A stretch of DNA of 64,000 nucleotides from Nyssa sinensis. Its lineage: Eukaryota > Streptophyta > Magnoliopsida > Cornales > Nyssaceae. The number at the start of each line of letters is the position of its first letter. Position 1 is the stretch's first letter. Both the position numbers and the translations under genes were made by a program. The notes under the pieces were generated by a model. That model searched no databases, was not told the origin of the DNA, and saw only the letters and a program-made list of their open reading frames with translations. Where the stretch lies: positions 4,463,440-4,527,439 of the forward strand of contig CM018048.1 in the NCBI GenBank assembly GCA_008638375.1, read 5' to 3'. Below are positions 22,498-35,994 of the stretch, in pieces.

Positions 22498-22780
22498 CTC
22501 TCGTCTCATTTCCTTGCATGACCTGTGGTGCCACCCGTATTTTTTCACAAATATTCCCTCAAAACTCCAGACCCTGCAAACTTCTAGTTTTTTTTATTCT
22601 AATTGATTTTCATATTAACCAAACAACATTGAAGAATAATACATCTGCAGGGGAAAGAAGGCACGAAGTTATATGAATGCCTTTTCTAAACACATGGTGC
22701 ATCGTCAAGAATTACGCGATTTTTTTGGCAACAACTCTTTTTCTCACTTCTTTTTGTTCATTTTCTTCTTCTTTCTTAGG

Positions 22781-22910
22781 TTGAGAGGGGGAACTTGAAA
22801 TACTTGATCTGAGCAGGAACAGCTTCTCCAACAGGCTATGGGGAACAATACTGGTTCCAGCACTTCGAGAGAAGGAAATTGATAGCTCTGATACAGAACT
22901 TTATTTGTAG
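22781..22910 (+). pseudogene. Possible leucine-rich-repeat gene fragment
   Basis: After an acceptor-like 'ctttcttag', one frame reads 'ELEILDLSRNSFSNRLWGT', which resembles the plant LRR consensus. It goes on to 'ALREKEIDSSDTELYL' and a stop at 22908-22910. The fragment is about 40 codons long and isolated. It could equally be a chance match or a 3' exon of another gene. Confidence 0.3.
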
Positions 22911-23214
22911 TCTTACCCCCCACTCATTTTGTTATATTAGTCTACTAAGCTTTGCCTGTCATTACACCACAAAAAACAAATTATAAAGCATATATATATA
23001 TATATATAAAAGGTAGATAACCATGACATGAGAACTACATGGATCCCAAATTGAGATCTTCCATGCAGACACAATCAGAGGTTTCTTCAGAAAGAAAGCT
23101 ACAATAAAATATCCATGTAATGCAATCATTGAATGAATTATTAAATCATTATAACCTACATGTTGGGGTAGTTGGAGAATGTTGTGAAATAACAATCTAT
23201 CCAACTATGGCAAA

Positions 23215-23410
23215 AAAATGTTAAAGAAAGAGAGAAAAAACGCAGAGAATTTACGTGGTTCGGTAATATGCTTACGTCCACAGATACTGCCTCGCCGGTA
23301 TATAGAAATCTTAATATACCCTTACTCTACACATAAGGCCTATATACTAGTTTCACATATTACAAGAATATGAGCCACTATCTCTAACAGAGAACAACGA
23401 AATCACCTGA
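23215..23410 (-). repeat. Possible LTR fragment, antisense
   Basis: Contains 'tttacgtggttcggtaa' and 'cttacgtccac', phrases common in the terminal part of plant LTR elements when read antisense. Ends not found. The rest of 22500-24329 shows no gene. Confidence 0.35.
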
Positions 23411-24329
23411 GAATAGGCATAAGAAAAATCTAGGAAGAGATTAATTATTTAAAAGAAGAGAAATCAGCTTTTATTCACAATCTAAAACTTTACTTTAGTC
23501 TATTAATCTATGAAACATAATGTATTGCAATTTCCCAAAGAAAGATTTTACTCCATCTGCAAACTTGAGAATTAAATTTGCATAGAAAAAATAATCATAT
23601 TAACACACAAACCTCTAAATTGAACTATGGTTTTCTATCATTGACTTCATGACATCATCAAGCTCCTAAAATCTACATGACTACGATATTTTGCCTCTAA
23701 ACTCTATCTTCTTAGTCAATCAAAACAACTTTCAATCAATAATTAGTCTGTACCCCCTATTCTTGTCATTCAGTTCTTACTTCCATTTTGTTTTACCAAA
23801 TATTTATAATGTCCTCCTCCAATTCATATTGCATGTCTTGACAAGTGGAAAATCTCAGTGAATTTTCATCACCTGGGTTCTTAAAGTCAGGTGCTAATTA
23901 GTAGAGTTAAAATTGACAATCACCACTATGAAGCTAATTGGTTAAATTTTATTTTTACAAATTTGCATGCTTTTACACAGTTCGGCTGGCTTAGTTGAAA
24001 TCTAGAAAATGGACTTGAGTAAAAAAAAGGATCATAGAATTACAATATCCCTTAGATATTGACGTATAGCTTCCAAAGTTTATAAAAAGTTCTAAGAAAT
24101 TGTTTTTGAATAAACACGGACACAGACAATTTTGGTTAAGATTCACTATAAATAACATATTTGACCATGTTCAGAGAGAAATAGAGAGAGGGAGAGAGAG
24201 AGAGAGAACGAATAGCTATCCTACTTTTGGTCAATCAACAAATGACAAAGGAGAAAAGCCTATTGTGCTAAATTTCTGGAATTGTCAAGGAGATGAAGAA
24301 CTCACTTCCTTACATAACAGGGACCGAGT

Positions 24330-27300
24330 TCATGGAATGTAATCAGTTTGTTCTCGAACCCATTTGCCATAGTCTTGTAATAATTGTTGCACAAGCAATG
24401 GTACAAGCCTATCCACCAGAGCTTGCATCATTCTGCATTCCATCAAAGTTAGAATGCGGATGCACGTTATATTCAAAATCAAAAGTTCTAGAGATATAAA
24501 GTAGCAGATGGTAAAATAGAAGTATGCAATTCAAATCTTGTAATATGATATTTCAATCATCTAGCTTACTTAGTTTCAGAATAATCTAATTCTGTGTGCC
24601 ATGTTAAGGAAAGTTCTAAAATGTTCTTGACAGCTTTATCTAGATAACAATTCCTGAAAGCAGGCCAGAATATTGTTACAATACGTCAAACTTAGGTTTA
24701 AGATCTCTGATAGAGTTGAATGCAGCCAATTAAGAGGTTGACAAAGTCCAACATGGTCTGGGGAAGTTGTGATGGCCTCTATAAACTATCAATACTAAGT
24801 GTTTGGTATTTGGGGAGGGGCAATTCTAGTTAAAATGCAATCATGAACATTGATCGAGGAATGGATTGAGAAAAAGTCAGACTACACTGCATGCACAGTC
24901 CTAGAAGACTGACAATTGGTTGCATATTGTAAGTGCTTTCAATTTTTTCCAACTATTTTCTTCTTTATTATGAATTTCTTCAAACGGTTTACATGAACAT
25001 CGCTGCATATCATCTAGGAGTGAGTTACATTGTTGATAATTTCTACCAAGGCCAACCACTACCATAAGAAGTATCAATATTTGAAACCAGTTTCAGTTAA
25101 ATAGTTAGCCAATGCCATCCCAATATCATATGGCTTCTCCCTCAAGGTACAAAAGTTTTGACATTTTTTTTCATCAAGAGAATTTAAATTGGAATTTTTT
25201 TTCCCTCTGGAAGTTGATAGGAACTTGATTCAATGTGTTTCAAATGAAACTATGTCCATTGATAGGCTGCTGAAAGTGGAAAGTGGAACTGCATTATTTG
25301 TTCATTCATTGATTACCAGGAAGGCATGTAGGGTGTGGTTACTCTATATATATGTGTGTGTGTGTGTGTGTATAGAGAGAGAGAGAATCATTGTTGTATA
25401 TATTATGAAAAACTGAAAGATATGTATCATTGATTGATTAGAAATCATAACATAAAGAGCAAGCCATATGAGACATGTTGGTAGCATAAATTAGGAAGAA
25501 ATTTTCAACGGAAACATTATTTTTATTCGAACATCAATTACTTTCTTTAAAGGCATGCACACACATAAATGTTAGATTCGGTGGAATAACATAAAAGAGA
25601 CAAAAGAGAGAGGAGAGAGAAAACGGAAAAACCCAAAAGATTACATTGTATTAGACTGAATTCATTACAGAAACTAAACAAGAGAGCTCCTTATACAGGA
25701 GGGTTATGAGATTGTACATGGAAAGTATAAATAAAGGAAATAAACTATAGAACCCTAATCCCACTAGCATTCCACAATAATATATTTGTGACGGCTAACC
25801 CTAAGCCTAGTATCACAATAATATATAGGTAACCCTAATATACTTGTAACAATACAGACCCCAAAGGAAAAAAAAAAAGGACAGATCACGAGGCTCCTTC
25901 ATCAAGTAGTACATATTGCATATCTAAACATTGATTATGGATGTTTTTAGTATGTTGATGACTCACAGAAACACAAATCATTTTTACCCAGCATATAGAT
26001 TATGGCTGGTGCTGCAATATATCTCTAACATGCTTTCTACTGGTTATATACTTGTATATATTTGCCAAAGCTATCATAGCACATCGGTAAAGTACTGGCA
26101 CGTAATCTTATGGAAGGGGCAGGGTTTATGGTTCAATTCTTATTGGTTACCAATCAAAAAATATATCAGGATAGCAGACCACAGTTTATGAAAATTACAT
26201 CCTTTCACTAAATCCTCAATTTAGCTGCATTCAAATAAAATGGTTAAATCACTTACAAATTCCCAGGACCCTCAACAGCAGATACTGGCAGCAAGGTAAA
26301 TGGCCTTGTGTGGATCTGTATAAGATTGGGCAACATGACTTATATGATCAAGTTGCAATTAATCTTAATCATTGTAAATACCAAGCTCAAGGAAAGATGT
26401 AAATGAAATTGCAAAAGCAGTAAACCATTCTAATATGAATTCCAAAATGAGTGTGCGAATGGAAGAAATGACCAGTACATCCCTTAGGAATAACCTTGGA
26501 GAAAAAGTAATCAATTTTTTTGGGAACTTAGGCTTTAATTTTTGCAGCCTTTCTTTTTTTTTTTCTACATGGGTTTGCCCCCCTTCGGGTACCTTTTATA
26601 TGCACCCATACTTTTATCGATCATAAAAAAAGAAAAGAAAACAATACGTATAAAAATAATAATAATAAAAATAAAGGAGAAGAGCTTTCTCAACAAAACA
26701 ATGCTATAGAAGGTGTAAAACCTCAAGTTTGTCTAACTTCAGGCACATAAGTAAAGTTAATTCATGAATATTCTCAAACTCTAGTACTATGAATTTTGCA
26801 TTTTTCAAATAATAGTGATCGTCTCTTGTTGGCTAATCGTTGTGGGAAAAGCTCAATTTTGACTATTGCCTAGGAAAGTAATCACACATGTAAAGCCAAA
26901 TTTTGTCACTAGTCTTGGTCCCTATGGCTAATAAGGTGCTCTTCTGTTTGTTTACCATTGGAGCAATTTGGGAACTCTGACATAAGTGCTACTGCTGGGA
27001 TAGGCGTATCAAGCTTTAAATTTAAGTATGACTAACTTGATGTAGCTTAGATAATGAGGGTTTTTTTTATCACCTTGTTTACTAGACCTTAGTGATAGTC
27101 TTATTTGTGAGCTTGATACTTGGTTAATGTTTATTTTGAATTTTTTTACTTCAAAGTGTTACGACCAATGTTACCTGGAACGTGGATTGTTATGGTATGG
27201 GGAACGTAAATCGTCACTTGTTATAGAATATGGTACATTAGGAGTAGGCTTATTTGGATCGCTTTATTGAAACGAAATACATTTATTTGGAACGTGACAT

Positions 27301-27777
27301 GTTTTTTTATTGTATTTGTAATGATATTGGTATGTATATATAAACACCAAAAAGATTTCAACAAATACAAGCCATTATAAAATAAAATTCCAATGATAGT
27401 GTGTATTTTGTTTGATTTTTTTTGAGACTTTTGATATTTTAGATTGAAACGCTAAATCTTGCATTCCAAATCGTTAATGATCCATGTTTTGGATCGTGTG
27501 ATTCCCAATTCGCAATTCGCTAGGGGAGGAGCGAATTGTGGTAACCATGGTTACAACCTAAAATGTAGGGGGTGTCCGCATCCATTTAAGTGTTCAGTTG
27601 TGATGCAGATGACAACTATAGTGACTTAGATGACATATCATGCAAAATGACATGAGACATTTACATATAACCGAGGAAACTGACAGTATCTTAAGCTCTT
27701 TTTCAAGCTTTCCCTTGCATACTTTGTCTTGCCTCTCTGTGAAGGTGGTTAGAGATTGGAGGAACCATACTATGGCT

Positions 27778-27811
<34 letters not shown>

Positions 27812-30800
27812 TCCTAAGCTCTCCTACACCTTCTCCCCTTTCTCCTTTTTCCTCTCTTCTTCCATTTCTTGCAGCTGCACCTTCTTGCCTAGAAGCTGTA
27901 TCTGACCTATCTGGTCTTTCGTAGTCTAATGGAAGCTCGCTTTGCATCTAATGTGAGACCAGTCCTTTCTTTTGGTTGCTTCCCTAGTGATATGACTGAA
28001 ATTGGTTGATCTGTTGCGATTGAGACACGTGTCAGTGAGTAAATCATAAAAGCCAACCCCCATGAAAGATGCTGACATTCAAATGATGTTAGCTGCAAAA
28101 TTTCATTTGTGCCCGTTAGCTGTGATTTCCAGATGGAATGAAATATGTTGGAGAGTTACATTAGCAGGTCAGATCTCCGCTTCCGAGGTGAAGTTTACTC
28201 CAGGTCTGTCGTAGAGGTGCCGAAGTCATTGTATTTAGATCAGAAGAAGTAGCCAGAATCTCATGTCGGAACTTTCAGAGAGCTGACACCTCCAGACCTC
28301 AGATATTAGTAATTTTATCAGGACTCTAGAGGCAAGAGGTTAGATGAGAAATATTATCATACAAGAGTCCAATAATCAATATTCCAAATATTAATGGTGC
28401 TGATTGTATTTTCCAAATCTCCCACAACAATTAATTTAGAAATATGTATAATGAACTTCAAGAATACTTAGGGAGAATAAAAACCTCAAGAGTGATATTC
28501 AACTTCACATCAACATCCAAAAATGGTTCTGAATCATTTGTATTCCATGTTATGTTATTCCTCATAAATGCTGCAAGTTGAAAGCAAAAAGTTAAATGAA
28601 AATTTCATGCACAAGCAGCTAATACTTCTGATGCATCTATAATATGTAATGCTTGAAATAAAGCATAAATACTTTGCAAAACACTAGAGATTTTTACACT
28701 CATAAAGAAAATTATGCTAAATTTCTAACCAATCTAGAAACGAAAGCATCCGATTGGGAGCTATTTTTCAGTGAATAAGCTAATCACAATGTTTGTACCA
28801 TGACAACCATACTAAGCATTAGATAAATCATAAACAGGTTTTGTAGTGATAAAGTTGTAGGTCTCTGAATATGAATCTTTCGATTGTCCACGTGAGAACA
28901 ACAAATTTACAAGTGTTTAAAATTTCAAACTTCATCATTATGGGTGGAAATTAATATTTCTGAAGCCAACTATAAATTTCCAAATCCTATGTGACATAAC
29001 CCATTCATTTGACATCTATTTACACCCAAATTCAGCTAGAAATCTGACTGTGTACCTGAAAAGTGATTATTCTGGTGTTCCACAATTTCTGAACCCTCAA
29101 ACTGCAAACCATATCGAGAACATATAAACATCAAAACAACAAATCTTGGAAGGAGTATTTGTGCAGTCATTAAATGCATGCTGATAAGAAAAATCCTTGC
29201 ATACTTGATTTGCAACACAAAACTCTTAGATGATATGTACATGCATGTGTGTGGTCTGGAACATGGAAACACAAACAAAGTCGCGTGCTCGGATTAAAAA
29301 CATTAGATATAGAAGCTGGAAGTGCCTAATAAAGCCAATGCCATTGTGGTATAGTTGCTCCTTTGTGACTTCATACTAGCAAATTAAGAGAAATCTAACT
29401 TGCATAAGTTCATAACAATTTTTCAAGTGTTTTCAATCCATTCAAACCTAATGTTTATTTTATAACCTCATAACGCTACGGAGAAAAAAATGTTATACCT
29501 TCAGGAATTGATATATTAGCCTATGCAAAATGTTAAACCAAATTTATATATGTATTTAAAGAAAGAAAGAAAGCCAGACGTACAAAATTATATCCCTAAA
29601 ATCAAGCCCAAGCAGATAACTCTAACAGACACTACAATTCTCGCATATTCTCCAGAAACATAATTCATTTATATCATCATTGACTACTATTTGATCAAGC
29701 TAGCATAACACAATTGCCAGCAACAAAGTTCCAATAGCTCAGCAATTTAAAGTTCTCCTTCTAATACTAACGAACAAAAAGACTTCTCAGTATCTCTGGG
29801 TGCAGTCTTTATTCTTTCACGTAAAGTTTATTGATCAACTTAAAATTTTATCTCATGAGTCGTGGCATTGTACGCCTTATTTTTTCACCAACAATTACAT
29901 GCCCATCCATTGGTTACTACATTATATATCTAATCAATTACAGACAAGCAGGTATTATATACAGCCCAAGCCCTGTGGATAATTTCACCCAACAGAATAT
30001 ATAGATAATTCAAAAGTCATTCACCAGTATCCATATAAGCTATAATCAAGAATTTCTCCCTGCAAACAGATGATTTAAAATAGATAAAGAGTTTTCCCTT
30101 TTTATAGATAAAGAGTTTTTACCCCATTTTTCAATTTCTCTTTCTTCCTTTTCAACTAAGAACTAGAAGCTCACCTTGCAAGACAACATCTCAACTGTAC
30201 AATCTTCAGTTGTTGGGGTCACTCGCAAGTCTAGTACAGGAGCCACTTCAAAGTTCAGCAGTCGAATTCTTGGGAGAGTACACCTGTACAAAATGCCATT
30301 TATAAAGCAAGAAATGTTTTTTTCCCTTTAAGAAGTAGAAAGCAAGGAACAATAGTTTCCATTCAGGACACCTTTCTGTGACTAATATGCAAGAAAGTTT
30401 CAACAGTCTTTTTGAGGGCAAAGGCACGATGCAAGGAGTTGACACTCTATAGGCAGGTCATAAGTGTTTTTGATTTTTCCAAATACACACAGTACAAATG
30501 ATTTTTCAAACATTTTCGAAGCATACTAGCATAGTAATTCTTTTTTTTTTTCTTTTTTTGGTTAAACTATTAGCATAGGTTATAAAGCATATCGTCAATA
30601 TTTTGTCTAAGATTAAAATTTATAAAGATTGTATGTAGGGATAGAGCTAAAAATCAAAGAACAGAATTAGAAGAAAAAATAAAAAGAAAACATGGTCTAA
30701 ATACTTTAAGTTAAACAAATGAGAAAAGAAACATGGTAAAAATAAAAATTAAAAATCAAAGGCAATGCAAATCAGGCATACACATCACAAGACAAGACAT

Positions 30801-32562
30801 GATAATAGGTAGACAATGTATGTTTGACTATGCTTCCGTTCATGAGGCCTACGAACAAAAATTTTGGAAGCCTGAAGGCTGCTCAAAATTTTAAGACCTG
30901 TGAATTGTCCTTGTTTTTGAATTAGGCAAGAAAATAAAGCTACCATCTCTTGCCCCTGTAGTCCATGGGTTTCGAATTGCCAGACTCCATACACTCGAAT
31001 AAATTTCTTGCCCATCCTTATGTTTATGCACCAGTACTGGTCTCATGGTTATTTTTTTTAGTCCTAAGTAATAGGCTACACAATGGGGGTAGCCTCCCCC
31101 TACAAAAAAAAAAAAAATAAATAAATAAAATAAAATTCTTGGGTGAAGGCAGAATAAACGGAGAACCGTATGGGAATATAGGCAAAAAATAAATATTAGA
31201 TGATCATACAAAGCCAACTCCAATTATATTACCTCCCAGAGGACAAACTCTTATTATTTCCTATTCTTGTACGAATAGTGAGACCAGTACAGTCGTCCCT
31301 AAGAAGTTGAATAAAAAAATCAACTTGGTGTTTGCTTTTGGACTCTCTCACTCAATAAACAGTAGTATGTCCAGGAAGTATGTCTGTGTGTGCATCAGAC
31401 ACATCTGTGTATTACAAATGTCTACCAAACAATAATTCCTCTGTCAAAAATCCATTTACACACTTGAAAACCCCTCCCTATAACTGTCCAGCAATATCCA
31501 ATTAAAGTTCAAGTCAATCAAGACCTTACAGGGTAAATTCAAAAGCCAAAGGGGTGTAGCTTTTCTTGGAATATCCGGGTAGAGAACATATCAAATTATC
31601 AATTGAATAACCGAATGAGGGCAATGGGGAGAGATGAAGTGAACCTGTATACGTTAGAATCAATGGATTGAAAACTTTGCAAGGCCCTTGTATTCAATAT
31701 TGCTTCAACTCCAGATGGATGACTTAGAAATTCACTGATACTATTCATATTCTTGCCTCCATCCTCATCAGCATAATTGGGCAGTTTTACTCTTTGCTTC
31801 TTACTGGCAGATAATTTAGCTCTCTTCACATTTGACTCTGGCAAATTTGCTATATTTACTCTGATAACTCCGATTCTCCTATTAAAACAAACTTGATTAT
31901 TAGGACAGGCAATGGTAGAAAAATAAAAGCAGAAAACTTAAAAAATAAAATAAAATAATGAAAGCACTAGTATATTGAATAACTTCAATATTCAATGGCA
32001 ATGGAGAAAGAACCGCATATCAATTAATCCAATGAGAACTAACATACATTCTTTGGCAGATGAAATAAGAAAATATAGGGAAAGAAAATGTAAATTTTCA
32101 TATAGTAGTAGACCCATAAATACATCATTTTACAAATAACAAATAAAAATAGCATGACATAAATGCTTATTTCTCTCAAACAAGCTTTAAAATTAAATGA
32201 CAGAACCATATTCAGTGATTAAGCATATACTTGTTCACACACACACACCCCTCCAACAAATCCACCTCCCCCTCCAACAAATCCCCAAACCCCAAATAAA
32301 TGAACAAGAGAAGATGGCACTTTGGTATCAATGTTATTGTTTCAATCAAAACAAATTAAGGGATGGTAAAGAGATCAAACAAACATTACCCATGAAATGG
32401 CTTTGTCGGGTGGTAAAAAATAAAAATACGAAATGAAATGAACAAATAATAATAAAGATAAAATTACCTTGGGGCAAAGGACTCTGTGAAAACAAAGTAT
32501 GGAGATGTGGAAGAACCACATTTAGTCACCCTCACTAGTACTGGATCAATTGCTTCAGTTCC
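24330..32562 (-). CDS. DUF1997 family protein, at least seven exons
   Basis: In transcript order the coding exons are 32562-32468, 31878-31645, 30283-30175, 29101-29056, 28570-28485, 26315-26257 and 24432-24330 (stop TGA 24332-24330). Every internal junction has GT-AG ends and agreeing phase. The protein carries the DUF1997 signature in order: 'LPNYADEDGG', 'ISEFLSHPSGVEAILNTRAL', 'YRCTLPRIRLLNFEVAPVLD', 'FEGSEIVEHQNNHF', 'VDVKLNITLE', 'RPFTLLPVSAVEGPGNL' and 'QALVDRLVPLLVQQLLQDY'. DUF1997 proteins are conserved from cyanobacteria to plants and often plastid-located; their biochemical function is unknown. About 244 residues are accounted for. The first exon with the start codon and any transit peptide was not found; a short piece at about 32660 is possible. 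The introns hold a hAT MITE, a solo-LTR-like element, a SINE and a (CT)n tract. Confidence 0.88.
25570..25851 (-). mobile_element. Solo-LTR-like element in the last intron of the DUF1997 gene
   Basis: 282 bp with ends TGTTAGATTC and ACTTGTAACA. It is flanked by ATAAA (25565-25569) and ATACA (25852-25856), a 4-of-5 target duplication. Read on the minus strand it starts TGTTACAAGTATATTAGGG, which looks like an LTR start. Confidence 0.55.
26072..26162 (+). mobile_element. tRNA-derived SINE in the last intron of the DUF1997 gene
   Basis: A-box-like TAGCACATCGG at 26077-26087, B-box-like GGTTCAATTCT at 26130-26140, and tail 'gttaccaatcaaaaaa'. The tail matches that of the SINE at 18.8 kb. Confidence 0.6.
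27166..27549. mobile_element. hAT-type MITE (384 bp) in a DUF1997 intron
   Basis: Target duplications GTTACGAC (27158-27165) and GTTACAAC (27550-27557), 7 of 8. Ends CAATGTTACC and, reverse-complemented, CATGGTTACC. Subterminal 'ggaacg' motifs are present. It sits in the intron between the exons at 28485 and 26315. Confidence 0.75.
27779..27808. repeat. (CT)n microsatellite
   Basis: About 15 uninterrupted CT units inside the same DUF1997 intron. Confidence 0.95.
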
Positions 32563-34830
32563 CTTACATTCATAAACATAAATCATATATTAGTTACAAT
32601 AGATATATATATATATATATAATCATATATAGGGTGGAGAAAAAAGAAAGAGAAGGCAACCCAAATTCTACAGCTGAGGAAACTATTGCCTGCACATAAT
32701 CACAAGCCAAAAAGCAAAATAAATCCTTTTTTCATGGGTATAAACAATTCAGATGCTAGTGTTCCAAGTTTGGCGGAATCATGATACCACTTGTAGGACC
32801 AGTAGCGGAGCGCCACCTTCTTCTTATCATGTACCCACTCATCCTCCGACCAGCGCCAGCAATGTACTTTGTACTAGAATCACGGGAATGCCACTGCCTC
32901 ACCAAAGTCCAACTCCAAATCATGTAGTTGTAGATATAGTTGGGCTGGCAATAAATGCGAGGCCAGGAATAAGTTATCACTTATCACCGGTTCACCCGGT
33001 AGCCAAAACCAATCTTCCGATTTATATTTTCAGTTTAATCTTTAATGTGATATGTCCGTATAGTAATTTTCACTCTTAAAAATATTTTAATTATAATTAA
33101 TTCTCTTATAATTAATATTTAATAAATTAATAATAATTAATAATTAATAATTTTAAATAAAGCTGACTTTGTTCTATAATAAATAATTAATAATAATATT
33201 ACTCAATAATTAATAATTATTTTAAAAAAATCTTTATAATATTAATTATTAAAAAAATATATATCTCATTTACTATATGTTTTGATAATTATAATTGTAA
33301 ATTTTATTTAAATTAGAGCTAAATGTATTATACGTGAAAAAAATTATAGCAGGAGTGGGCATAGAAACATAACTTTTTTAGTTCAAAATGATATTATGAA
33401 TTTTCATATACACTAAGTGAAATATTATATGTAATTTTTTTTTTTTATGAAATATTGAAATGCCGTTAAAAAGTTGAATATGATATTCTTTTGGTGTCAA
33501 AATTCATATACATATATAAAATATTTTTTTATTAATAAAAATATAAAAAAACTTATAATCAATAATTTTAATAATTAATAAATTCTTCTTCGCCCAAATC
33601 TATTAGTTATAAGAGATATACTCACCATCTCACACAAGGCAGGCACACGTCAACCAATAAAACATTGCTCTTTTAGTTCCACATGATCTGATTTTCAATA
33701 AACACCATGTTATAACTTATTTTATATATATATATATATATATTTTAACATGGAAGGTGTATTATACAATCATTCTCATTGCTCTACAAGCTTACAAGAC
33801 TCTCTTATTATGAACCTCAACAATTACAGAAGTAAAGCCCAGACTAAAAATGGGGGAAGAAATAAACAAATAAACTACACATCTCTCTAGTAAAGTGTGA
33901 GCATAGAATTCATAAGTTACTAACTAAGTTAACTACAGTTGACACAGTATATTGAAGATGCAATTGGGATATAAATTATGAATGAAAAATGCTAGAAATC
34001 TTCAACTCATACATTCAATTATATTCTTAATATGATGTATCATTATGTGGTACTTTTGAATCATTTTTTATGTGGTACTTTTGAATCATTTTTTAAGATA
34101 TCACGTTACATTAGAGACTCAATTAAAATTATAAATTAGGAATCTCTAAAATTACTAGGTGGCTAACCACTTGTATCATGCACATGTTTTACATCTAATT
34201 TTTTTTTAAAAGATTATTAAATAAAATTTTTGAAAACTAAATATAAATTATAAAAAAAATTTCAAATTAGTATTTTGCATTTAATGTTGAATACATGTTC
34301 GATAGGCCCTAGCTCGCCATTAATGACTCATTGAAAAAGAAAATCTATGAAAAGAAAAAGAACAAATAAAAATGTGAAGTTGCCTAGAATCTCTCTAATT
34401 CACAATTTTTAAATTTATTTTTATTTTTATTATCCTTTTTAAATTTAAAGATGACGGATCTTATATTTTTAGTTTGCAATCATACTAATTTTTAAATCAC
34501 TATTCATTTTCCAAATCTTATATTTTTATCTTTAATGAATATTAAAAGTTTAATTATTATTGAAATATGTAATAATGGGGATAAGTTGGTAATTTTGTTA
34601 CCATATAAGAAATTAATTTCAAAATAAATAAATAAAAATTAGATTTTTAAAAAGTTTTTGATAAATTAATGTTAAATTTTAAATAATTATTTAAACAGGG
34701 AGCTTGCCCGACCAATTACAATTCTCGGAGTCGAGTTTTCACTCATCGCAAATCTCATAGCTCAGACTCTTGGCATTCCCCAAGTCGAGCAACCTGGTTT
34801 TCCTTACTCTCGAGATGTTATACTTCCTAT
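32563..34830. other. Upstream side of the DUF1997 gene and AT-rich intergenic DNA
   Basis: 32755-33010 is GC-richer and contains 'tggtatcatgattccgcc' on the minus strand, which looks like a decayed LTR-element PBS junction. 33070-34680 is very AT-rich, with 'taattaataattaataatt' blocks and a (TA)n run at about 33722-33742. No gene found. The 63-108-codon frames here lack family resemblance. Confidence 0.5.
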
Positions 34831-35931
34831 TGTTGGAAAAATAGGTTTAAGCATATTAAATTAGCTATCTTTTAGCTAAATTAAAGTGGGTCTCACAAAT
34901 TAATTTTGATGATTCACATGGGAATGTGTTCTATTCTATGAGGAGATAAAGATTATATATTGAGTTACTCAAAACCATTAAGGAGTGAATGAGAAATTAC
35001 CTCCAAACATCACCACTTGAAAATGGTAACAAAAACTCAAAGCTTTTGCAAAAATCTTGTGTCACACATAGGATGGGTACAAGACTTTTAAAGAGTATAT
35101 ATACACCTACCTTGGAGTAGGGTTTGGGCCCCAAGGGGCACCCTAGTTTTGTGGAAAGGGAAGGACCTAACACATGCTTGGTTCACCACACATGCGCGCG
35201 TGCCGCCGCGCCCCGCACCGAACCAGGCCGAGCTTGGGTTTGTTGTGTATATATCTTTTTAAAGAAAATTTATTTAAAATTTTCTAAACCTGAAACGTAG
35301 TCGTTTTGAATATACGTTTAAGATTACCGTTGGGATTCTGAAACTGTTGTCGTTTTGCGACGTGCGTATGGTTACCGTTGGGAGTCCAAAACGTTGTCAT
35401 TTTGGAAGCGCTGTTTGACTGAATGGGCGTCTTCTCCATAGACGCGACTGTGTCTGTTCGCCATGAACAGACACAACCCAAGCTTCATGCTTGTACCAAA
35501 CAGTCATGGACGAGTCTATAAATAGGACACAATCACAAGCATTCTACATTCAATTGAATACATTCATTTTCCATATCATATTCATTTTGAGAGAGAGTTC
35601 TACATAGTTCTGGTTCGACAGCACACATAGGAAGTGCTTGCCTTTGTGTTGAAGATCATTTTATCCTAGGAGACATATTGCCAAGAACTTGAAGCACCAC
35701 TGCCAGGGCAATAAATTGTCTTAAGAAAATTGTGTCCAACACAAGACTTGATCAGTTTCTGATTTCTGCAATTCCGTATTCTGCAAACAAGTTTTGTTTT
35801 AATTGCATTTATTTCTATTATGTTGATTTAATCAAGAGTAACAATTTCTGTTCTTATTATTTCTGTAATTAGTTTCTGTTCTTCAATTTAATTTCTGTTT
35901 CTAATTGAAATACTGATCTATATTTCTAACA
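34831..35931 (+). repeat. 5' LTR of the copia element
   Basis: 1,101 bp. TATA box TATAAATA lies at 35517-35524 in 'gagtctataaatagg', where an LTR promoter is expected. GC-rich 'cgcgcgtgccgccgcgcc' near 35193 contrasts with the AT-rich rest. It aligns end to end with the 3' LTR with small indels, such as an extra ~27 bp near 34890 here. Confidence 0.9.
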
Positions 35932-35994
35932 ATCTTAAGAAAATTTATCTTTATATATATATATTAGTTTTATTTTCTCAGTTCTGCCTTCTTG

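Noticed and set aside
32753..33079. 108-codon plus-strand frame and its antisense partner
   Set aside because: Looks like a decayed LTR/PBS junction; neither translation resembles a protein family.
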